The notes beneath the pieces are model-generated. The model saw nothing but the letters and a program-made list of their open reading frames with translations, had not been told where the DNA came from and did no database searches. Positions 22,950 through 33,900 of a stretch of DNA of 64,000 nucleotides are shown piece after piece; positions within the stretch are counted from its first letter, which is position 1; each line of letters begins with the position of its first letter. Made by a program: the position numbers and the translations under genes. The DNA comes from Tyto alba (taxonomy: Eukaryota > Chordata > Aves > Strigiformes > Tytonidae): positions 5,491,731 to 5,555,730 of the forward strand of contig NW_024881283.1 of the NCBI RefSeq assembly GCF_018691265.1, in the 5' to 3' direction.

Positions 22950-24751
22950 GTGTGGTATTTAGGTGGAGAGCAAAGGTACAAAAGTCCCAGATCTCATGGG
23001 GTTTTGAAATCTAGGGTCATCTCACCCTCAGGGCAGCCCTGGCATTTCTCACCATAGCTGTACAGCTCTTTTGGGTTCGGGGGGGTACCAATATGATGCA
23101 GACTCCTGTTTTCCTGGCAATGTGAAGTGCAAAGCTGTGCCTGTAAAATAATCCTGTAAATGCTGAACTCCAGGGGAGCCTTGCACCAGAGGAGCCCTGC
23201 TGCCAGTAGGGACTAAGCCTGAAGCAAACAGACAAAATGCACTAGGACAAATCCCTCTTCACTGAGGATGTTTTACCTCATTTTTGTTCGAGGGTATTAG
23301 CATATGGGAAGGCATTTTTTTTGACAGATCGGTTGGTGCATGGTAACTTGTTAAGCTACAGTAACTCTGTTTCATATCTGAGTCTTTGTATTACTTGAAT
23401 GGTTTTTGAGACCTACAGCAGGTCATGGGGAAGTGCTAATAGCATTCACATGGTGTATTGCACATTCTGCAAGTGTGAAGTTCAGATTCAGCAGCTGTAA
23501 CCCTAATCTTGTAATAAAAGGCACCTGGACATCAAGCAGTCCTTTGGCTTCAAATTGCAGTGCTGCAATAAAGATGCCAATTTAGCCCTGGTGAAACAGT
23601 TTTGCTTATCACAATACTTACAGTATTTCCTGAAGCTACTTATAGAAAACAGCAAGTCAATGGATAACATTATTGTGTGAAGATAACTGGCAATTTAACA
23701 AAAGGAGGTCCCCTCTATGGAGAACTCGAACACCTCTGTGGGATTTGGGGTATTTTATCCTATGCAATTGTCCCTGAGAACAACATGTGTCATCTGTCAA
23801 CATCCTCTATGTAGGAGGAGAAAAAAAATAGCCTGAAATAAAGAATGCAGTGCTACCGGCTCCATTTTCCTACTTCTCTTGGGATGAGGTAGAGATTGAG
23901 GTTATTTCTACCTTCTGATTTATTAGCTAGAGGGCAGAGTATCTGATGTGGCAATAATTTCAGGTATAGTGTCTGCGGTACGTTTAAATTCCCCTTGTTG
24001 ACCATTGGATTTGTACTCCATTTCCCTGGAAAATACTGATGCGCAAGTCTAAAATCAGACAACAGGTCTAGATTCCCTGGAAAAGGACTTTCTCATGGGG
24101 GAACTGCTTTCAAAATTTTTGGGTTAGGGTAAAATGATAGTGTTTCAGTTGCTGCATAAATTCTGGATGTGAACTGTTGTGATAATTAACTAATGGTCTG
24201 CATGAAGACAAACCAGAGCTTCCCAGCTCTGAGACTGAAAAGGAGGAGGAAGAAGCTTTCCCACCAACAGGAGAAAGCGTAGCAAGGAAAAGGTCTTGCC
24301 TAAGGAGGCCTCTAACTGCAGCTTTGGGACTGAGCTGTGAGTCCAGCCCAGCCTGCAAGCCCCAGCACAGCCAGCGTGGTGCAAAGGCAAGCCCGCCCTA
24401 TCCCCCAGGCCAGTGCTCAGCACCCTCCCGGCAGAGATTCAGCTCTGCTTCTCTTCAGTTCAGAGGATGCCGCTTCCAGACACCCCCACGTGATACTTAA
24501 TGGGTCAGAGTGCAAAGCAGCAGGAATAAAATTGTCACTGACAAAGTGACTTTTTCTCCTAAAGGGTAGAAAACAGGGTCTGAAATCTGGCGTTATTGTC
24601 CTTCTGTGGTCAGGTTGGAAAGGTTCCTGGAAAGCAACCAGTTTGCTAGATCAGGACTGATCCTGTACAGTAGCTCTGAGAAGGCAGCACTGCTTCTGAC
24701 CCCTATCCCCACCCCATTTGATGCTGTATTCTCTGCTGTTGTTACTGCTTG

Positions 24752-24757
24752 GGACAA
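24752..24757. repeat. target-site duplication, left (GGACAA)
   Basis: Directly abuts the TG of the LTR on the plus strand. It matches the right copy at 25823-25828 in five of six bases. Confidence 0.7.
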
Positions 24758-24943
24758 TGTTGTGGTTTAGGCCTGATTGGCAGCCAACCACAATGCAGCC
24801 ACTCTCTCTCCCTTCCCCTCCGGCAATGAGAAGGGACAGAGAGCCAGGCTTGGGGTTCAAGATAGGACTGGGATGGGGAAAAATCCCCCTTTTATGATCA
24901 CGAGCAAAAGGCAGACTCGTTATGGGAAGAAAAAAACCATACA

Positions 24944-24949
24944 TTTATT
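24944..24949 (-). terminator. LTR polyadenylation signal AATAAA
   Basis: On the minus strand AATAAA lies about 190 bases before the 3' end of the LTR, after the TATA-like box, as expected for the R region of a retroviral LTR. Confidence 0.65.
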
Positions 24950-25166
24950 ACAGACACTAACAACACATAACAGAGTAGGACAGTGAGAAGCATTGCCACA
25001 TCTTGAGAGCACCTTCCCCCCACCCCTCCCTTCTTCCCGGGCTCAGCTCTGCTCCCGATATCTCTACCTCCTCCCCCAGTGGCGCAGGGGCAGGGAATGG
25101 GGGGTGCAGTCAGCGCTGCTACTGTCTTCATCTTCGGTGAGGGGAGTGTCCGGAACTTGTTCCTCC

Positions 25167-25371
25167 TGCTCCATCATGGTCCCCCTCTCACAGGAGACAG
25201 TCCTCCACAAACTTTCTCTGACATGAATTCCTCCCATGGGCTGCAGCGTTCCCCACACTGCTCCGTCATGGGTCACTAACTTCCTCCGACTGGATTCTCT
25301 CCCACGGCTGCAGCCCTTCCTGAGCTGCTCCGGCGTGGGACTCCCCCACATGCTGCAATCCTCCCAGCACT
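25167..25371 (-). repeat. three degenerate tandem units inside the LTR
   Basis: Units begin with TGCTCCATCATGG (25167), TGCTCCGTCATGG (25259) and TGCTCCGGCGTGG (25326) on the plus strand. Each also carries a GCTGCA block. Unit lengths differ (92, 67 and about 46 bases) because of internal deletions. Tandem blocks like this inside an LTR often mark duplicated enhancer or leader segments. Here that role is inference. Confidence 0.6.
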
Positions 25372-25822
25372 GAATTACAGCAGCGGGGCTGCCTTTTCCC
25401 ATGAGACCCTGGCCTTTTTCGGGCACAGAACCTTGATCAGTTGAGCAGGAGCAACAGGCCACAAATCAATGTCTGCTCCACCGTAGATCTTCATGGGTGG
25501 TAGGGGGGGGGCGCCCTGCCGTCTCCCCACAGGATACAGGGGGGTCTCTGCTCCGGCACACCTCCCCCCTCCTTTCTTCCTCCGTTCCTCCACTGACCTT
25601 GGTGTTCACGCAGCTGCAGCAACTCCTCCTCACAAGTCCCCCTGCCCGTCACCACGTCCCTTCTTAAATACGTTATCGCAGAGGCGCAGCCGATGGGCTC
25701 AATTTCCCAAACAGAAGTGGAGCTGGCTTGGAGCTGGGGGAGCTTCAAGAAGCTTCTCACAGGGGGCTGCCCCGATAGCCCCCTCCCCTGCCACCAAAAA
25801 ACTCCACCATTCACTCAACCCA

Positions 25823-25828
25823 GGACAG
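25823..25828. repeat. target-site duplication, right (GGACAG)
   Basis: Directly abuts the CA end of the LTR on the plus strand. Its last base differs from the left copy, as expected if one copy mutated after insertion. Confidence 0.7.
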
Positions 25829-28800
25829 ACAGGCTCTTCAAGTAGCCCATCTAGCTTTGGAGTACGAGGCTGTTTGGCTCTCACTTATGCCAGCCTTCTC
25901 TCTAATATTGAGTAGTACAGGGGTTCCTAAGTCCTAACTGCAAAGGCTGCTTTTACTCTGGTCATTGCAAATGATAAACACAGCCACAGAAAACATTTTC
26001 AAGGAAAAACTTGTTCTTGCTTGGTTTGACACTGACTCTGGCAGTCTGTGCTGTCCCTGCTGCGGAGGCTGGCAGGATCAGCGGTGCAGCTCTGTTCAGG
26101 GGACTTCAGCACTGTGTTACCCTTCAGCTTGCCACAGTATGTCACTGCCTCAGAGGGCCTGGATTTAAATGTTGTGTTTGGAGACAAACCGGTGTGGCAA
26201 AGAAAGCCTGAAGTTTAATTTCCCTAGAACCAACTTGCTGTTAAGAAGTCATTGGAGAAAGAAGGTGGTGGGGAGGGAGAAGTCAAACTTTCTGCAGTTG
26301 AGGCTATCAGCACGCGGGGATTCCTGTAGCGTGGAAACTTTCTCACAAGAGGTGCCTCAGGGCAGACTGCACAGCGTCAGCAGGTTACTTTCCCTTGTAC
26401 CAGAAAAGCAGGAATCTGTCCCTGGGCTCTCCAGCTGCTGCTGAACCTCCCCTGGGAGAGCAGAGGAAGGGATGCTGATTCTACTGGGAAACCCCCTCCA
26501 TATGCAAACACTAAGGTATTGCATGCATTTTCTGTCATTTTACATCCCTGTGACAATGAGCACGATGTAATTTGATGTAGGTGCTGCTAAGACCCTGCTT
26601 TGAAGGAGTTGCAGGTTGAGTTTGACGGGCTCTCTCAGACTGGCAGTGGAACGGAGAGGTGCGAGTCATGCACAGAGAAGTGGCACCAGCAGGTCAGGAC
26701 ATCCTGACCCTGTGCGAGGTAGGTAGCTCGTGTAGCGTAGGCTGGGGAGCACAGAGGTGTGTTTTCATTGCAGAATCAAAGCTGTAAAAGCCTGGCAAGG
26801 TGGGGAGAAGCAGCTCTTACAGCAACCCGTGCTTCTTTCATTAAAGCAAAGGTAATAAAAAAAATTAGCAGCCTGAAGTGGCTTTTTGTTGTTGGGTGTT
26901 TTTTTTCTTAATTGAAGATTTCTTATGAAATCAAGTGTCAGCTTTTAAGGAGATTGTATCAAAGCTTGAGCTTCAAGTGCCACTTCAGATGGCGAAGTGA
27001 TGGGTAAGCAGTTGATGTGGCTCTTTTCTGAATGCACGAGGAGCCTTATTCATGGTAACAGGATTTCTGGAGATAAATTCCCAGTGCCTGGAAATTAATG
27101 TGACTCTGAACATAGATGAATTTGTGGTCAAGCCTCTGACTAGGTATGGCTTAAGTCTGTCTGTCTTCGGAAATCATGAAGGACACCAAATGTGGCAAGG
27201 CAAAGCTGGCTATGGGTTCCCCTTCTGCCCCATACTGTTCATCTGTCATCAGCTGACAAGTGATAGGCAATAGGACTTAATTTTTTCCTTTCAGATAGGT
27301 GTTAGCTACTACATATGTCCTGGGGAGTACTAATGGAGCAGGACATGAGCCCTCTGTCCATCAAGCAATCCGCTTGTCCTGTTTGTGTGTTCCTTTGCAC
27401 AGGCTACCTGGAGTAATACTTGCTGATGCTCAGGATCTGCCTCCAAAGCACAAGATTGATTGTTGGGCTCAAGGCTATTTAGTTAAAACAGTGATTGCAG
27501 TAATTTCAGCATTTTGCAATTCAGCTTCAAGGATGTCTTACTGCAGCTGGTTTGGATCCTTAAATGACCAAGGAGTGAATATGGTCTAAATACCTTGAAC
27601 TATGTAGAAGCCGGCAGTTGAGTTACAATTTTATGTGGAAAGAATAGTTTTCCTGTGTTTGGGTCTCAGCACCCATTTTTCAAACAGTAAGGCTAAAATT
27701 CAGCTAACTTGGTGACTAGCTCTGGATTCTTTTCTAGTGCTGATCACCCCCTTCCCTAATGGCTGTATTTTAGGGCTGGTGGGTGACTGCAGGCAGTGCA
27801 TTTCCAGCTTTCAAACTGAGGTTCCCCGGCTGTCACGGAGTCCACTGACTAGAGTGTTAAACTTCCATGGAGAATACAAGTTTCCATGAACAACTGTCCT
27901 TTTCCAGAGGAGAGCTGTAATAACAAACAAACTCTGCAGAGCTGCTGCAGGGATGTCTGTCTTACCCAATTCATGCTTTGCCTCTCTGGTTGCCGTTTGA
28001 ACTATAGTGATAAGGGGAGGGTGTCATGACTGCAGGGATTTTCCTATGCTGAAACATAAATCCCTTCTGTGGCCATCATCATACTGCATGACTTCTCCAT
28101 TTAAGCTGCACTTGCTCATCTAGCATTTGTCCCTCTGGACTTAGCATTTTACACTTGTCTGCATTAAATTGCATTTACTGTCTGAGTCACCTAAAAGATG
28201 CAAATCCTCTGGAATCTGAGTGTATTGTGCTTGCTCTTGATGGGAGGAGTAGGAGACTGTGATATAAACACATTCTTTCTTTCCCAGCTCTTACGAATCT
28301 CTTCTGACCTAAACTATGAAAAAAACATCTGAAGGTGTCATTGGGCTTTTTTACATTTACTTGAATGTGAATCTTCTGGGGTATAGATCTCACTCAGACC
28401 CCAGCTATAAATCCTGTCTGGGCTCCAGCCTTTCTAGGGATCTTCTTTTGCTTCTATCATAGTACCCAGGAGGGGAACCTGTTGTACTAGCCTCTGTAAA
28501 TACTCACTGTAAGAAGTTCCTCAACCTCAGGAGGCTGTAATCTAACTAAATCTGGAAGGATTAGACTTGTTTTGCAGGTGGAAATCTGGGACTAAGCAAG
28601 GCAGCAGCTTGCCTGGGGTTATGTGGCATCTTTACAGGATTGTTAGTTTAATACTCACTCGTAGCTCTGTATTGCTGTCACGGGTTGCAAAATATCTTGC
28701 AGAACAGGTAGCTCACCTAGAGACTATGATTTATGCCATCCGGCAGTTCCCAATCTCTCTGGACTATGTCCACGTGAGTGTTGGGCTAGTCCTAACTCCA

Positions 28801-28974
28801 GAGGCTGAAGTAAAGGTAGGAGCTGGGGATTCAGAGTCCGGCTCCACTGCTACCTTCAAATGATTGTGAGCTTTATAGTTTACAGATTTTGTATTACTCG
28901 TGTTGGATTATGTGGTGGTTGCACATTTTCATGCCTGAAGCCAAGACTGTCTGAGGACAAGTGAGATGTTGGGA
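25829..28974. other. non-coding stretch
   Basis: No supported gene. It contains the palindrome at 26692-26709. Plus-strand frames at 27052-27273, 27299-27589 and 28567-28863 are short, and their products have no recognisable domain. Confidence 0.5.
26692..26709. promoter_or_regulatory. perfect 8-bp inverted repeat with CA spacer
   Basis: GGTCAGGA and TCCTGACC are exact reverse complements separated by CA. With the preceding A the left half reads AGGTCA and the right half TGACC, the half-site words of nuclear receptors. The spacing differs from the canonical three-base inverted repeat of steroid receptors. It may be a symmetric protein site or coincidence. Confidence 0.3.
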
Positions 28975-29525
28975 GTGCGATGTATGTAACATCAGCTCAT
29001 TCCAGGAGTATTTAAAGGCTACCAAATGTTAGGCATTAGAAAATGAATAACAAAATAGAGTCCATCTTTATGTCACGGTATAAATCTGGGGTTTGCTCAC
29101 ACTTCTGATTTCTTGTGTAGTTCCTCTTCCCACATCTGTAAATAGGAATTTTAGTTCAGGAAGAGAAGGACAAGAAGGATGACTATGGTCTACAGTGTTT
29201 TCATTCTACAAGAGCCATCTAGGCTTGGATTCAGCTTGGAAAAAGAGGACTTGAGGGGGTAAAGGTGTTTTACAGAGGTCTGTGATGGAGGTCTGCAGAG
29301 CTAAGTATGGTCTGGAGGTGTCAGAAAGCAGTAGCTGTACTCTCCTAGCACAAGAACTGGGAGCTAATCAAATTAAGTTAGTAGCAGACAAGTTCAAAAC
29401 GGACAAGAAGCAAGACCTGTGGAAGTGTTTGTCAAAAAGGTATTGTTTGTGCAACAACTGCATGCAGGCTGGAGGACAACTGGTCAGCATTTGGAGGGAG
29501 ATCCACTGAGGACCCACTTAGCCCA
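28975..29525 (+). mobile_element. ancient CR1/L3-clade LINE fragment, 3' part
   Basis: The order of blocks follows the 3' third of old amniote CR1/L3 elements as I know them: a GTTAGGCATTAG block (29029), GGTATAAATCTGGGGTTTGC (29078), CAGCTTGGAAAAAGAGG near 29233, ACAGAGGTCTGTGATGGAGG near 29272, then AGCACAAGAACTGGGAGC (29347) and AGACAAGTTCAAAACGGACA (29386). The last two encode a QELGANQIKL..FKTDKK-like peptide where the family has a similar downstream motif. The copy is full of stops and cannot move. The 5' boundary is uncertain by tens of bases, and the 3' end fades near 29525. Confidence 0.7.
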
Positions 29526-29959
29526 GAGTTTATGAATCAGTCCTTCCCAAAGGACTGCGGTGTGGATAATGTGTGGATGTGGGTTTTGGCAAGGCTGGAG
29601 TCTACCCTAACACGAGGCACCCTGTGCACTGTTGGGTTGTTTCCCTTCTTGCTGTAGGGACTGCTGATGCATAGCTGTGTTAGCAAGGCTGTTAAATAAC
29701 ATTTTCCAGAACCAACTTCCCCTCTTCAACCACGGAGATGTTCTTTCTGTCTCATGAGGATTGGATAAAGCAGCTCTGCACTTTCCGACAATAACTTGCA
29801 ATTCTTAATCACTCCTAGTAATTACAACTTTCTCTGGTTTATGCCTCCTCAACTCTAGCTGAGGACAGGAGCTGTTTCATATTTAAATAGTATTATATCT
29901 GGATTGCCCTCCTGGGGAGCTGTTGGTCTTGAAGGCTGAGGCTTAATTCTCTGCACCAC
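29526..29959. other. spacer between two LINE fragments
   Basis: About 430 bases without a gene or repeat I can name. It could hold the lost 3' end of the upstream LINE or the 5' part of the downstream one, too decayed to see. Confidence 0.4.
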
Positions 29960-30950
29960 TAATTAGATCAGGAAAACAACTAGGAAGATGTAAGCAGAAG
30001 GTTTGTAGGGATGTTAACAAACATGTCTTATCCCACTTTAAGAGTAGCGTAGTGGTCTTGCTGTGATTCAGAAGCATTAATTTCTTAGGGAGATAAAGAG
30101 GAGGACAAGAAAGAATTGGGATTTTATCCCTAGATGTTGCTTCTACAATAATGCAGTAAGAGAAGGAAGTGGAAAGTATGAGGCCAAAGATTACACTTGA
30201 TTTAAAAGCAGAGAAGTTCCTTGGCTGGGAGACCTGACAGATCTGGCAAGGGGAGGAGGTCATGACTACAGTTTCATCAAGCTTTTACTTTGAAATTGCT
30301 CTTAGTGATAACAGGAGACTTCAGATTGCCCCACGTAGACTGATTAAATGTCATGACAGTTTGCTTAAATGTGTTTAGGCACCAGGATTGACAGCTCCTT
30401 GGAGCAGTCAAGCAGAGAACCCACAAGGGACACACAACTAGCAGAGTTACAAGCTGTGGACAGGACCCAGCTCAAGAGGTAACTATGAAACAGCCATTCA
30501 GTTGTAGAGACCAAATGTACTCAAATTCAATGCTTTACAGTAATGAAACAGCCAAAAAATCCATTAAGGCAACACTGTTGATGTGGTTTTCCTTTTTGAA
30601 GCGGAGAAAGCTTGTTAACAGGGAATGAGGAGGAGGGGCAGAGGGTAAAAGGCTTGCAGGAGGCTTGGAGGCTGTTTAAAGACATTGTGTGAGCAGTTCA
30701 GAGTAAATGTTTTACCACCTATCAAAACCATAACTAAAATACTTTTAAGAGAACAGCAGTGTGGTTAAACAGCAGACTAATGGATGACTTTAGAAGTGCA
30801 GGGAAAACCATGCCCCTTAAACTGAATGCCCTTAAAGAATTTAACTGTTGTTGGATAATATCAAAGGGTTAAAAGCTAGAAAATAGATAGAAGGCATGAT
30901 AGAAGGTTACTCACAAGGTAGTTAAAATGCAAACTGAGAGGAATTATGGA
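29960..30950 (+). mobile_element. ancient CR1/L3-clade LINE fragment, endonuclease part
   Basis: The frame from 30302 reads LVITGDFRLPHVD followed by a stop. This matches the GDFNLPDID-type motif of the apurinic-endonuclease domain at the start of the LINE second open frame. Downstream, GAGCAGTCAAGCAGAGAACC (about 30400) gives EQSSREPTRDTQ, a counterpart of the EQ..EPTRG motif of the same domain. Later blocks such as GGAGGCTGTTTAAAGACATT (30667) and GTGTGGTTAAACAGCAGAC (30760) continue in family order. Frameshifts and stops are many, so it is inactive. It lies in the same orientation as the fragment at 28975-29525 but carries an earlier part of the element, so the two are not one colinear copy. 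Ends are approximate. Confidence 0.7.
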
Positions 30951-33900
30951 AGATATCCCAAGGCTACATGATTGGAGAAAAAAAATATTCAATGTTTACG
31001 GAGTTGCTATTTTCCTCCCTTGTTTATGTTACTTCTGTTCTATATGTGAGGATTTATTAAGCAGAGTGGGCCTCACCAGTATGGGGAGAAAGGATGATTT
31101 TAGTGGAGGGCAGGTGGTGATGATAATATAAAAATTTTAACCTGGGAAGGGTAAAAACTTGGTGAGAAGCAGGCCATGAGGGCTTTTTTTGTTGGAGCTT
31201 TTTACAATACTTGGAAGTAGTTAGATTTAAATGATCCAATCTGCCTATTGTGCTCCTCATGACAATGCTTTCTGAGCATATGGTCATTAGTTTCTTCATC
31301 TTGTGAAGTTACTTAAGACCTGTCAGAGAGCTGTTTGGGCTCACTGAGGTGTGACCGGATCTGTTCCCCAATGTCCTACTGGTGGTTGCTTCACTTGAGT
31401 GAAGATAATTACAACTAACACATCGCGGTTTGGGCACTGGAGTTCTCCTTTATGCCCATTTGATACCTAAATCCAGCCTGTTTTAAGCCACCATAGAGAA
31501 GCTGAAGTAGGCTGATGCTGAAAACTTGTGTCTGGTTCTGGACTTGCTCAGGGTCTGAGGGGTTCAGAGCAGAGGATTGCTGATGGACTTCAGCTTGTGT
31601 TCCTGTGTACAGAAGAGCAACCATCCGAACTTTCCTCAGGAAACTGTAGCCAAACCCACTTTTGATCCCCATTACAACTACTCTCCTACAGTTTTCCCAA
31701 ACTTTTGTCTGACACTTGCACGGTAGCATGGGGCTCACTTAGTGCTTGCTCTCACTCTGCTCAGGAGAGAGCTGTGTGCAGCGGATAGGAAGTTATGGCA
31801 GGAGTTGCTTTTTTCAAGCTGCAACTTGAGAACGTGAATTGGAAATTAATTTGGTTCTCCACTGTTAGGTTCAGTGTGGCCCTGAGGTGCAGGCGCTGTG
31901 TTCGTGTTCTCCACCCGGCTCCCCAGGAGGACCCTTTCCTGTGCCACGGAGGGGAAGAACCTCCAGCCCCGAAGAACAGAGCTGCAGTCTCTAGTGCTTG
32001 TCTCAAAGCTGTTTCTATTCTAAGATACCGAATATGGAAAATAATCTGCTTCTCCCTGACAAACAGGGAGAATACTTTGCTCTGAGGTTGTTTTAATTGC
32101 TTTCCTTGTTCTAATGATGGAACAGTGGAGACCTGGTCCTGGTCATCTCCGGTCCTGCAGTGCCATGAGTATCCATGCTTTGGTTTCCATTCTCCAGGCA
32201 CCGTCTCTGCTCCCTCTGAGGCTGGGGTCATGACTAAATTGCCTCCTTACCACATACCTTTTTTCTCTGGCGTCTCCTCTTTTTCATATCATAAAAGCAC
32301 TGCTGCAGGTGGCATGCTTCCCATCTCTTCCTGCCAGGTTGCAATCCAGCCTTCATAGCAGCAGGTGTCTCCAGAAGGCAGTTTTTGGCCTTCGCCACTT
32401 TGAGATAGATCATTCCCCTGGAGCTGCGTATTTCTTACCATCAACTGCCTTTCATGTGAGCTAGTTGAGACTTAAACACAAAGGGTTGTACTCATCTGCC
32501 CTAGCTTGGACATCTGAAAGTTATTTAAGTTTACAATCAACATAAATGATGTCCAGTTGAGCCAGATTTAATCCACAGCAATGCTTTTTACAGTGTACTT
32601 ACCAAATTCTTCTTTTTCAAGAGAAGAGAAAAACTTCAGGCTTAAGAACTTCAAGTTTCTTTAGAGAAGTCTGATTGCAGATGTATTTTTGCATGAGTCA
32701 ATAATAGAGTTAGTATTTTTCTGAAAAATATTTTGTACACTATGACCTTTACTCTCAATGGAAGGCAAAATATAGATCACCTCTTTAATGTGGTGCAATT
32801 TGAAACATTTGTCTTTTCAAACTGGGACAAATGGTAAATTGGTGTTTGGGACACTTAAGGATCCATTTGCTATGCGTCGCAGCAGGACAAAATCTGCTGG
32901 AGGCTGTGAAATACCCACCTGAATCAAAAAGTTGAATGTCAAGCTTAATTTTTACCATTCTGCAGCACAGAAGGCACTCTTAACCCCCTGTACTTCCAAC
33001 TTGCAAGGCAAGCAAATTGGATACTTCTTTATTTTATTTGGTAATTTGTAAAGATTATTTCTGCCTTCTCTATCTTTTACTTTTTCCTCTTGAGGGTTTA
33101 AAGTTTTATTCTGTGCTGCAAATGGGCTTCAGACAGCGATGAAGAGGACAATTTTGATAGAAATGCATAAGCCAGAAAACAAAATTGAAAGTGTTAAACA
33201 GTAAAAGTAAAGAGGAAAATTTTTATTTAATAACCCCTACATGATTTATGTAAAAGCTCTGAAAACACTGTTAATTATGGGTAGAAAAAGGCCACAGCTC
33301 TTGTCCTTAAAATGTCCGCTTAGCATAATGGACACCTTTATAGAAAACACTATTTTCCTGTAAGCTTTTATTCCAAAACAAGAGTTTTGCCCATCAGGGT
33401 GGTGGTCCTGTAGTATGTGCAATTATTCCTGTCTAGCAAATGTTGACTGTTCAGGATCTTGCTTTTCTGTTTTATTTTACTTTCCACAGCAGAGGTCAAT
33501 GTGCTTAAAGAGGATGGCCAAGGTTGCAGGTGTCAAGCTAGGGCCTGATTTTGGGTCACCTTTCTTATAGCCGATCCCCTGTGTGGCTTTTGGTCAGGGC
33601 AGCTGGTCTGCTTTGGCCACAATCCCAATTCTTTAGGTGCCCCGTGTTCCAGAAGCATCTGTGGGAGTCAGGGGAGCCTCAATTTCCAATGCAGGGACCT
33701 GGTGCCTTCAGACGCTTCAGCTTTCTGTGCCTCGGGAGGCTGTGCCTCTATGCCTGCTCTGCCCAGTCTTATTTTGCCTGGATGTGAAATGAACTTGTCT
33801 TTTCTCCACAACTTGAGTTGTCCTTGACTGTCCTTGAGCACTTTGAGCCTTTTTGGCCCTTCTGAAAAAGGGATCGTATTCCTTGGATGAAGCATAAAGC

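Larger units (their letters stand above)
21137..24757. other. non-coding stretch
   Basis: No supported gene. A 28-base A run lies at 22922-22949. A TATAAATA motif near 22690 is isolated. At 22489-22490 an acceptor-like GCCTTCAG precedes a 53-codon open frame ending at 22651, without a clear donor. Confidence 0.5.
24758..25822 (-). mobile_element. solo LTR of a bird endogenous retrovirus
   Basis: On the minus strand the element runs TG...CA, from TGGGTTGAGTG at 25822 to AAACCACAACA at 24758, 1065 bases. It is flanked by GGACAA (24752-24757) and GGACAG (25823-25828), a 6-bp target duplication with one mismatch. A six-base duplication is typical of class II (ERVK-like) integrations. A TATTTAAG promoter-like box (complement of 25663-25670) and an AATAAA (complement of 24944-24949) are in LTR order, giving U3, R and U5. 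The sequence around 25020-25090 and the terminal GGTTGGCTGCC..CACAACA are features I associate with LTRs abundant in songbirds and relatives. There is no second LTR and no internal gag, pol or env sequence, so recombination has left a solo LTR. The mismatch in the duplication suggests it is not very recent. The exact family name needs a repeat library. Confidence 0.85.

Noticed and set aside
24060..25915. Open frames between 24.1 and 25.9 kb
   Set aside because: Most lie inside the solo LTR, which is non-coding. None resembles gag, pol or env.
29100..29150. MIR-like reverse-strand words (CCCACATCTGTAAATAGG)
   Set aside because: They fall inside the CR1/L3 LINE alignment, which explains them better.
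31761..32231. 156-codon minus-strand open frame
   Set aside because: No domain, no splice context, and an overlapping plus-strand frame of 96 codons.
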